A stretch of DNA of 64,000 bases from Sipunculus nudus (lineage: Eukaryota > Annelida > Sipuncula > Golfingiida > Sipunculidae). The DNA is taken from positions 41,057,079 to 41,121,078 of the forward strand of contig CM049309.1 of assembly GCA_026874595.1 (NCBI GenBank), written 5' to 3'. The notes beneath the pieces were generated by a model, which saw only the letters and a program-made list of their open reading frames with translations, had not been told where the DNA came from and searched no databases. The stretch's first letter is position 1. Every line of letters begins with the position of its first letter. This document shows positions 40,901 to 52,900 of the stretch, in pieces. Made by a program: the position numbers and the translations under genes.

Positions 40901-43900
40901 GGTAAAAACTAGGTTAGAGTGACCAAATATTAGGTCACTCTGACCTAGTTTCTACAAAGAACTGGTTTGCCGGTTTCAGTTGATCTTAGAAATTAGTAAA
41001 TCTATATTTATATTACAAATTTTTAGTTAAAATTGAGTACAACATCCATTCTTAGTCTTCCTTAATTAACTCAGTCTTAGTCTTCTTTCAGTGACTTCAG
41101 ATATTTTATTTACATACATGTTTGAATCAAGAATTCAGATTATGTTCAGTATAGAATCAATTAACCTTCCAGTGTCTGGGTCCTTTATTTAGATATTAAA
41201 TTTCTTACACCTGTTGATACTTGTATAATTTGCAGTTCCATAACATAAAAGTGACTCTTTTTTTTATACTTATCTGTATTTTTAGTCATCCTGTGAGATT
41301 TTATGATGGTGTGGGGTGGTCCATACATTAACCCATACTATCTCAAAAAGGGCTGGAGCTAGCATCACCAAATTTTATGCAAAAATTCAGTCATCTAAAA
41401 AAAACTCTGATTGAGCTTATTGCTTATTCTTTATTATACTATTTCCATCAAAATTTCATCTAAAACTAGGTAACTTTTAAAAATTCACTCATATGTCATC
41501 TCCCAGTCACCCATGACCCTAAGGGGCTGACCCCTGGCTGGCCAGAGGAGGAAAAATTAGTTTGAATGTAAAAAAAGGTTCTGTCCCTGATCCCAGTTGA
41601 ACTAAATCACAATGACAGGGCAGTAAATGTTTATTTCAGTGCGGCATGTCAGTGTAGCCATCCCTGGGAGGAATGGGATGCTTAGATAAATTGGAAGAAA
41701 GCTTTCTGGAACTGAGTATTCTGTCAATTTATTTAAATGTATTTGGTAAATGTGACCTTTCACTCAGCAAGTGTCGTCAGGTTGGACAAACATGGGCTGG
41801 AAATGAAAACGAAACATACCCGGCTGCATACAAATGGTTTTTGCCTTCTCTTTTACAGATTAATGGCCAGGTTTTGTATGGAAGAAGCCACCTCAATGCA
41901 TCGGCAATAATCAAATCCATCACAGCAAGAACCGTCAAAATTGTTCTGCTCCGGTAAGCTGCTTCTTGGTTACCCGTGTACAATGGGGCATGACTTCAAT
42001 GCTTGAAGCCATGGTACTGACATTTCAAACTGTCATTTCAGCTTGTTCAGCTGATTTGTAATCATCTCATCCAGACAGCCTCACTGGACTGTACCGTCAT
42101 TCATTGCAAGGAGTCATGATACTTATATTCAGTCAAATAAATATATTTAAAGTATTCTGTTTGACATTGGGATTTGGTGCTCAGACAATCTTGACTTTAT
42201 TTGTTAACAGTTGTTTACAGTTGTTTTTCCTTGTATACCATATGTTTAAAAGGAAGAACCCATCATTTGAAACTCATAACTAAAGAAGCTGTCTGGAATT
42301 TTAAATAATGACATCCAAAACACTGTAATATTTTAAATGAGCTTGAAAACCTTGGAATCTTGGAGGAGTGGAAGAATTAACACACCGGTTTTGGTACTGC
42401 ACCGGAGGTATCCTGTTGTCTCGCGAGAGACTCAAGGCAAATTTTTCAACATATGTCAAAAGAGTGTCCAGTGCAGAATTGTGATATAAACTTCGCCTCC
42501 ATGGCAAAACTTGTGACATGTCAACTTTCGTCCATGGCAAAACTTGTGACATTTCAACTTAGCCTCCGTGGCAAAACTTGTGACATGTCAACAGAGCTTC
42601 TAGGCAAACATTTTGACATGTAAACAGAACCTCCATGGCAAAACTTGTGACATGCCAACAGAGCCTCCATGACAAAACTTGTGACATTTCAACAGAAACT
42701 CCATGGCAAAACTTGTGATAATGTCAACAGATATCCATGGCAAAACTTGTGACATGTCAACAGAACATCCGTGGCAAAACTTGTGACATGTCAACAGAAC
42801 ATCCATGGCAAAAGTATGACATGTCAACAGAACCTCCATGGCAAACTTGTGACATGTCTTAGCCTCATTGGGAAAAACTTTGAAACATCAACATATATCC
42901 CAAGATTTGCTCAAAAATGTAAAAAAAAAAAGTTATGACTTTTTTGGAAATTTAAATAAAAAATAAACTCCAAAAGGTTCAATAAGAATATGTCAGTATT
43001 GTCTTACGTTCATCCTTTCTTGACATACAGTGCCACCTACAGGGAAGGAATGCATTTAAAATGTGTATAGAAAAACAAAATGAATGAACTTGACCCCACC
43101 CCTTGTTAGGTTTGTTTGATGGATTTATAATCACACAAATATTTCCAAGAATAGCATATTTTGTAGTGGCTAACAAAGTCTAGTTTGGTGGAATTATTTT
43201 GTCTGAAGTTGTTTTGATAAGGAGATGATTTTCCGATGTGTTTGTTTTACCCTCATGTATAATAATATTTTCTGTTTGTAGGAGAGCTGATTACATGGAC
43301 CACATGGCTATCAAGCCACTCAAACTGCCACAAGTGCCAGTTAAGGTGCCTATTTATCATCATACATATTTCACTAATAGTTTGGTTTGCTGTACTCAAA
43401 CATGTAATCCCATCTCTGCTTGCAATTATTCTTGTAATCTGTTTCACCCATACATGTCAGTCTGTTCTTTTCATGAAAGTATATATTTTCAAATATTTGT
43501 ATTTGTATTGCATGGAAGATTTAATTGATAAATCTCTAAATCAACTTTTGCATCCTTTTTAATTCTTTCCTTTGATCTGACAGTTATCATGATTTCTTGC
43601 AGAGTTGCCATCTTTATTTTAATTGATTACTACTTTTCTTTGTCTAATCAATTATAATAAATTTGTTTTTGAATGTGATTAACTGCTTTCAGTGGGATTT
43701 GATTGTCTACAAAAAAAAAAAGAAAGACTTTTTCCCACATGTTACATTAATTGTTTTTCTCTAACATTCTGTTTGTGTGTCATGTTCTGGTGTTGTGAAT
43801 CAAGTTGTTGTCTCATTTTTCCATCACAACCGATTGTTGCTATAATAATTCTTCCAGGTTCAGTATTGTTATGTTGATAATTATAATAATAATAAAAATG

Positions 43901-46900
43901 AGGATGGACATGTAATGGTGCAATAGATTTTAGTTGCTGCAGCTTTGAAGCAAGGTCCTATTTAATTAAACATTTTTATCAATTTAGTATCCCAGATGAT
44001 GGAAAATTTTAAAATTGTGGTAAGCTTTTGGACTGATTACTTGTTGGTGGTGCCGTTTTTAGACTTTATCAGAAATATTAATAACTCTTTCATTAATGTT
44101 TTTGACAGTAGCAGTGTATCATTTAGGACACTTAAGTCTGAACAGCAGTAAGCAAAAATAGATGCAGGTCTTAATCCTGACAATTAACTAACCGCAGTGT
44201 ATCTAGGTAGCATAGAAAAGTTTTTACAAATTGTCTTTTAGTAAGAATTAGGTCATTATGACCTAGTTTATTCAGTTATAAAGTAGGCCAGTTATAGCAA
44301 TCACTCAGCACTGGAATTAGATAATTTGTAGTTCAGAACTAGTACATTTTCTATCCAAATATTATTTCTTAGATAAAGCACTTTATCATGTGAAGGTTTA
44401 CTGGTTTTTAGCTCAGCTGACTATAAGTCATCTGAGCTATAGTCGTGGTCCATTGTCCGTCGTCCGTCCGTCTGTCCGTCCGTCCGTCCGTCCGTCCGTA
44501 GATGTGGCACGTTTTGAAACCGTAAGACCTAGGAATCCAAAATTCAGCATAATGTTAGATGTCCCCAAGATCTCCTACCAAGCCGAAAACTGGGTCTTTG
44601 TGACTTCGTTCCTTTGAGAAATTAAGGAAAAACCTCAATTTTTTATTAAAAACCTATTTTCACACTTCAGGACTGCCTTTTATCAAAACCACTCATCTGT
44701 TTTCCCTCATATTTACCATAAATATTCTTCTATATAGTTCCTATGTACATGCCAGAAATTATGTCTGTATTATATAATTTAACAAAGTTATGGGCCCAAA
44801 CATAATGCATTTTGTAAAAAATCAGGAAAGATATTTGATCACTTAACACAAAACTTGTTAAAGCTATGGACTTTTTTTCCAGTAATATAATTTTAATTTA
44901 TCAAAATTAAATTGTATACCCAAAATTAGATCAAAATCTTTTAAATTTTTTAAAATATTAACAAAAATAAAAAATTGGTACCTTAAATTTTGCCCAACTT
45001 TGACCATGGCACGTTTTTTACTGTAAGTACTGTGGATTTAATTTTCTCAGCATGTTTTTGTTAGCATTTTTCCTGTTAACACCAAAAATTTGAAACCAGT
45101 TGATCAAAAACTGTAGATTTTATTAAAGTTTTCAAGCACCATGTAACAAATTTTTTACATCAAGCTAGTGTTTTGCAGTTTGCAAGAGCTCAGCTCCCCA
45201 GCTTCAGCTCTCAGTTCCTAAAATTTGGCATACAATTAGATGTCTCCAAAATTCCCTATCATGCCAAGAATTTGGTCACTAGGACTTAATACCTTCGAGA
45301 TATTAATGAAAAACTTCATTTTTCCATTAAAAACCCATTGTTACACTTCAAGACTGCCTAAATATCAAAACCACTGATGTGACTTTAATCATATATAATA
45401 TACATATTTTTCTATACATTCTCTATGCATATGCCAGAAATGATGTCAGTATTGCGTAATTGTTTTAAGTTATGGGCCCAAACATAATGCACTATGTAAA
45501 AAATCAAGAAATATATTTACTCCCTTAACAAGGGGATTGCTGAAGCTAGAGATTTTTTGCCAGGGATGTAACATTATTTAATCAAGATTCAATTGAATAC
45601 CCAAAATTAGTCCTGAATTTTTCAAATTTTATATGTTATTAGTATAAATATAAAATTAGTACCTTAAATTTTGCCCAACTTTGACCATGGCATATTTGTT
45701 TCCTGTGAGCACGGTAGATATAATTTTCATATCATGCACACAAGGATTTCAGCTTTTTAGTTTAGAAAGCTGAAAGAAATTGGCCAAAAATTGTAGCTTT
45801 TATTAATGTTTTTATGAGACCATGTCAGACCTTAACTCTCTCCAGCCCCTCTTGAGTCACCTGTATGTTGACCTTGTTGAACTTTCAGCAAATTATGCAT
45901 GCTTGAGGCGAGCCATACACTGTTGCAGGTAGGCAGCTTATGGCCAGCCACAGTTGATCAAGGTGTCCAACCCAACTCATCTAGTAGTTTTAACCAACAA
46001 CATAACAATTAACAATAAATTAATAAATTTTTATTGTTTTTTAATAACAAATTAAAGAAAAATAAAAAAGAATTTGTTAGTTTATAATAACAGGAAATCA
46101 ACTTGCAGTTACTGATGATAAAAGAATCTTGTATCGATGGATAGAATGTCACGTACTCCAAATAACACCATGCAGTCACCTATGGTATTTTTCAGTTCAA
46201 TTTTAATGATAAAAAAGTAAATCATATTATTCATTACTAATCATTAGGGATCATATGAAGGAAATTAATGATAGACAAAGATGCAGTTGATATTATTAAT
46301 CTAGATTCCTACTGTGTCTAGTGTGTACATTGATGTGAAATTAGTCCAAAATGAATATATTACATTTTTTTTTTTAATATAAATAAAAGCCATAAAACCA
46401 GGTACTTTTGATCATAATTTAAATGTGTGAATTTTTTATATTCTGGATTCTCAACATAATTGTTTGGTGAAAACTGAATAAATGCCAGTAATGGTGGGAA
46501 AACTTTGCAATTGTATTTAAATACTAATATGAATATGTACTCCATTATAAAATGTCTTGCATAAAGAATTGGAATTCAGGTAAAAATGAAAGTATATGAA
46601 TACCAGTGCAAATACTTTCAAAATGTATTCATGAAAGCATTCATGAATATATTCTTTAATATTATTTTAATAATCATTTCAGTTATATTTCATTTTAAAA
46701 AATCATAAGATTCTCTTATTATTTTTAATAAAAATTATATTTGGGACAATATTTGTAATTTTTTTTAATAAATAGTTAAACTCTTATATCATATGTTCTG
46801 CTTATAAGTTATATGGCCAAGTCAAAATCTGTGTGACAATAGTACTCCATTTGTTAATAAAATAAATGAAATCAATCCTCTTCCTGTCTCCAAAGATAAT

Positions 46901-49900
46901 ATCATAATCATACATAAGCTAAACACCAACAACTCATAATAAAGCTTATATTTATTACCACACCAAACCAGCATATGCCTCATTCCTAAATCATATTTTT
47001 TAATCATATATAACAGCTGAGCGCCGTGACCCATAGGTCCCTTGTTTGATTGTCTGTGTTTGAGGCTATTATTCAGATATCATTTATCCAATATAGTATT
47101 CTTTCTCCTTCACTTCTTTAGATACTGATTTATTTCCTGATCCGTGTTGCAGCTCATTTTTATATCCCAACTATGAATAACAGCCAGACATCATAGCCTT
47201 TACAGTTTTAGAAGAAAGAATGGAGTTCCACCTGGTAGGCCATTAGAATCCTGTCTTAATCTATAGAGCATCACAACAAAAAACTAATTTCAACAAGACT
47301 GTTGCAGACAATAGATCAGGAGACTAGGAGCCCAATGTAGGACCAGATAATTTTCTTCTATTTTTTTATGAGTACATAACATGAGATTATGCCTGGTGTC
47401 TTTGAGGAGAATAGAAATGTGTCACGTTCTTACAAGGAAAATAGAGAAAAAGGACATAATTCTGGGGGGGCTGTCTTGAATTACCCTCATCTATATCTTT
47501 GCATGGTTTGTGCAGAATGAACAGGAACTGGCGAGATGTGTCTTGTGTTCTACATCGTCCTTTGAGTAAAAGCTAAATTAGTCCTTCATTGTTATTGACT
47601 GCGGGTACCAGCATGTAGCATTATTTGTAGGGATCTAGATCAATTGAATTCAGTAAAAACTCACCTTCCTGCAGAAAGGAAATGAACTAAAGAAAATATC
47701 GACTGAATTGATTGAATCCTGGGTTTTCTTACATTCTGCTGTACAAAAAGGAGTGAAAAACCGCCTGGGCATGTTTGTCTCTTGGTTGAATGGTTAGTGT
47801 GTCTCACTTCTGGACCAGTGTACCTGGAGATAGGAGTTCAAATCTTACACTTGAAGGCCATACCTGACCAGAGTATTGATCAGATGCTTAAAATATTATT
47901 TGGAAGCTATTGGACAATAATCCATTCTGGCATCAAAGTGATCATTAGTCTTAAGCAACAATCTGTGGTTTGCTTTTTTGAGAGGACTTGGTATGCGACA
48001 ATATGCTCAATATGGGTCAATGTGCTGGATCACATTTTTCGTCCAACAGGAATTAGTGTTAACACCAAGACTGGGAGGTCTAGGTACTTATTCTTGGAGA
48101 CTGGTGTACTTCAAAAGGGGTCTTGCAGAAGGATTTGTTTAAAGTATTTAGTGTTATGTAAAGGCTTTGTAATAAACTGTTATGCTTCTCTTATGAAAAC
48201 CATCTTCCAGTTTAGATAAGATATCACCAAGTCTTTATCTTGTATCACTGATCAAGTCCCACATGTTTACCGGAGTGTATGTTTTATATTAAACATCCCT
48301 TCCTGTCATGTGAAAATTCCAGTACACCTATATGAGTTTTCATTTTAGGCTCACTTATTTTTACATTAGATTAACATCAGTGAATTATGTGGCTGACAGT
48401 ATGCAGAACTCACTTTGTGGTAGGAAAAGAAAATGTAGCTACACTTTCAGCAAAAAAAAAATGTTCATATGGCATTGATAACCGATGGTACTTTCAGAGT
48501 CCTGTGTAAAATCAGAGCTGAAGTAATGATGTTTATACAAGCCTGCCCCCTCATAAATATTTTCCAAACTTACCAGCCGTGTAAAGTTATGATTATGCAG
48601 GTCAGATTCCTGCCAGTGGCCTTGTGATTATATTACATGATGATTTTGTCCTTTTGCTCTCTTTGATGGATAAATCCAGCATTTTCCTGATTAGAAATCT
48701 TATGGCTGGGGATACTACACATTCCTGCTCAGTGCTGCCACCTGCAGGTCATCTACAGCTATTTCTGTCCCCCCTCTTAGTACAGCTAAAGGTGGTGTGA
48801 TTTGTGAGTAGTGTTTCTGTGGTGGTCATTAATGTGAGATAGCAGTCACTCTGCTAGCTTCCTGGATGTATTCCCACTACAAGTTGAGGAGTCTGAGACA
48901 ACATCACCATGACGACTCATGGATGAGGTTGTTTGTAACTTGGGATCTGGATGAATACACTCTTCAGGTAAAGGAGTTGAAAAGCTGGTATCTACATTTT
49001 CATGATTAAATCTGAATAAATTCTAGATTCTGCATTTTCAATAAATCTGTGTAAATTCAGGATTCTACATTTTGTTGAATCTATGTAAAATCTGGATTCT
49101 GGATTTTCATTAAATCTGTGTCAATTCAGAATTCTACTTTTTCGTCAACTCTGTATTAAGGTTTGATTCTGCATTTCATTGAACCTATATAAATTATGGA
49201 CTCCACTTAGTCATTTATGTGGTCAAGATCATACATGGTCATTGATTTTATGTGGTCAGGATTCTGTATTGTCTTTGAATTTATATTAAATCTGAATTCT
49301 GCATTTTCAGTTAATCTGAATAAAGTCAGGAATCATCCAGTGTCTAAGGAAGCTTGATTTGGCCAATGGGGTTCAGTCCTGTTCAGAATGGAGACTTCCA
49401 GTCAGATTCAGATAGGAAAGAGTGATTGTAGACCAGAACAATGCTAAGCAATTTCCGTGGGTCTTGGCTCTAGGGTTTTGGAATGTCTACCGTAATAGGA
49501 TATAGTGAATCCGACTGAATCGTCCTTTTATTTTATGTGCTCTTTTTTTTTGGTCCATGGTACTTTCTGTGAGACCAGTGGAGCGGTATGTGATTTGATA
49601 CTGCTTTTTGTAGCGTGAACCTTTTTTATATTCTGAAAGAACAGTCAATTTCAGATTGACTGTGGATTAATTCTGATTCACAAAAGTTTGCAGTGACAGG
49701 AATATTGAATAAACTATTTTGAATAAAATTTTTTTACTTCTTTCAGGATGACCCTAGCACCTTGATATCAAAACCCCCAGTAAAACCTGCAGATACAGTA
49801 AGTATGTTACGTCTGCCTCACTCTTCACTTAATATACTGGGGAGTTAAGAAGGCTGTAGCACTGTGGCAGTCAGCATTATTAAAATAATGTTATTTGCAT

Positions 49901-52900
49901 ATTCATGATGTGGATACAGTAACAGCGGTAGGATTCTTAACCATGCACCATCAGTAACCAGATATGTTATAACTTATGACGGTTGACGGTTTCATCCCCT
50001 GTCAATATTCTGAGTTGGATAGTATTATAATGTACAATATGTCACTCTGTAAAAGAGAGCTTCGTTACAGTTGGTACATAAAAAACACTGTCGCATCTGT
50101 ATCTTACAGTTTAGTCACCGCTGTCATCGCCTTACATTTTGTCAGAATTTAACTTTGTCCACTCTGACATGCAAATGCATATGGCCTAGTGTGTGTAATT
50201 CCTTGCTGGTCAAAATATTACTGTATATCATATGCCATTATGAATTGGAATTTTGGAAATATGCCATTTATGTTATGATCTGCATGTTAAAAATAATAAT
50301 TACTTTGATGCTGGACCATTATTGTTTTCTTTATTAACACTCATAATTAAACATACATTAATCTTTAAAGCTTTATCTGTGAATTAATTAATTAATGTTT
50401 GCATGGGTTTAATTATCAACAGAAATTAATATTACAGACATGCTATGTTAATTAAAAAGTATTTAAAATGTGTTATATCATGCATTGTAAGAATGAGATA
50501 TAAAAAATTAGGATTTATTTAAGAATTGTTTGTTGTATGTTTCTAAGATATGTTAACAATTCAACAGGTTAAAAATTCTGTCCAAGATGCTACAGACATG
50601 AACAACCTTGAGACCTTCACCCTGAAAAAGGTAGGTGAACATGATTTATTTTTAACTTATATATTTTATTGATAACTGTGCTATACTTAAGGTATAGATG
50701 CCCGTATATCAGCTGCTGCAAGTTAATTATTGTCCCCTGCTCCTGTGGAACAGAGGACATTGGTTTGGGTTTGTCTAGCTCTCTGTCTGTCTTTCTGTTG
50801 CTCTGTCTGTCCATCCGTCAGGTTTTTGTTTTCGGGATAACTTTTCTAAATATTATCTGGTTTCATTCAAATTTAGGTCAGTGATTGCTCTTATGCATAT
50901 TTTGGTTGGGATTGGTTTTGGAGTATCTTTATTATTCATTTATTATCACCAACTCCAAAACAAACAAAAACTTTCCCTTTTGTTCCCAGTTCACAACAAA
51001 AATTATGATGTGGAGACATCTTCAGAGGAGAATGAAATCTAAAACACAGGCACTATGACATGTCGAGAAATCTTCAGGGGAAAATAAAAACAAAAACATA
51101 TTGAGAAGGCAAGCATGAAGATCACAGAAAGCTAAAATAACAAGAGGGGGAAGCGGGGGGACATAAATTCCACAAATTTGCTTGTTCATAGTAGTAATTA
51201 TAATCAGTTATCAAGATTCTCATCATGAGAGTGCATTTTCATTGTCAGGATACCAGATTATTAGGGCATGAGTTCAAAGCCCACCACCAGTCTGTCACAG
51301 AACTAAGAGTTGTACTGTTATCAAAATTCTGACATATCCCAGAGTTTTCTGTCTTTCCCTTTTCATCAGAAGTATCGATTGGTGGTATAAGCTCGTTGAT
51401 GGCTGTTAATAAATGATTGTGCTGTAGAAATACAAGAAAGTAGCATTCCATACAAGAATGATGATTAAATCTTTGTATTTAATTTTTAGCTCAGCTGACT
51501 ATAAGTCATCTGAGCTATAGTCGTGGTCCATTGTCCGTCGTCCGTCCGTCTGTCCATCCGTCCGTCCGTAGATGTGGCACGTTTTGAAACCGTAAGACCT
51601 AGGAATCCAAAATTCAGCATAATGTTAGATGTCCCCAAGATCTCCTACCAAGCCGAAAACTGGGTCTTTGCGACTTCGTTCCTTTGAGAAATTAAGGAAA
51701 AACCTCAATTTTTTATTAAAAACCTATTTTCACACTTCAGGACTGCCTAATATCAAAACCACTCATCTGTTTTCCCTCATATTTACCATAAATATTCTTC
51801 TATATAGTTTCTATGTACCTGCCAGAAATTATGTCTGTATTATATAATTTAAAAAAGTTATGGGCCCAAACATAATGCATTTTGTAAAAAATCAGGAAAG
51901 ATATTTGATCACTTAACACAAAACTTGTTAAAGCTATGGACTTTTTTTCCAGTAATATAACTTTAATTTATCAAAATTAAATTGTATGACCAAAATTAGA
52001 TCAAAATCTTTTAAATTTTTAAAATATTAACAAAAATAAAAAATTGGTACCTTAAATTTTGCCCAACTTTGACCATGGCACGTTTTTTTACTGTAAGTAC
52101 TGTGGATTTAATTTTCTCAGCATGTTTTTGTTAGCATTTTGTCTGTTAACACCAAAAATTTGAAACCAGTTGATCAAAAACTGTAGATTTTATTCAAGTT
52201 TTTAAGCACCATGCAACAAATTGTTTACATCAAGCTAGTGTTATGCAGTTTGCAAGAGCTCAGCTCCCCAGCTTCAGCTCTCAGTTCCTAAAATTTGGCA
52301 TACAATTAGATGTCTCCAAAATTTCCTACCATGCCAAGAATTTGGTCACTAGGACTTAATACCTTCGAGATATTAATGAAAAACTTCATTTTTCCATTAA
52401 AAACTCATTGTTACACTTCAAGACTGCCTAATATCAAAACCACTGATGTGACTTTAATCATATATAATATACATATTTTTCTATACATTCTCTATGCATA
52501 TGCCAGAAATGATGTCAGTATTGTGTAATTGTTTTAAGTTATGGGCCCAAACATAATGCACTATGTAAAAAATCAAGAAATATATTTACTCCCTTAACAA
52601 GGGGATTGCTGAAGCTAGAGTTTTTTTGCCAGGGATGTAACATTATTTAATCAAGATTCAATTGAATACCCCAAATTAGTCCTGAATTTTTCAAATTTTA
52701 TATGTTATTAGTATAAATATAAAATTAGTACCTTAAATTTTGCCCAACTTTGACCATGGCACATTTGTTTCCTGTGAGCACGGTTGATATAATTTTCATA
52801 TCATGCACACAAGGATTTCAGCTTTTTAGTTTAGAAAGCTGAAAGAAATTGGCCAAAAATTGTAGCTTTTATTAATGTTTTTATGAGACCATGTCAGACC

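Larger units (their letters stand above)
43346..49746 (+). other. Intron c-d of the MPDZ-like gene (6.4 kb)
   Basis: Holds the 43930-44300 repeat copy, the first 2.64-kb element (44405-47047), a tRNA-like remnant (47770-47870) and a degenerate repeat (48961-49330). A 145-codon frame at 47782-48219 overlaps the tRNA-like remnant and has no recognisable domain. Confidence 0.75.

Noticed and set aside
42301-42839. Minus-strand frames with [15 protein letters not shown] repeats
   Set aside because: Explained by the ~36-bp minisatellite in an intron.
47782-48219. 145-codon frame as a protein gene
   Set aside because: It begins inside a tRNA-like remnant in an intron and has no recognisable domain.
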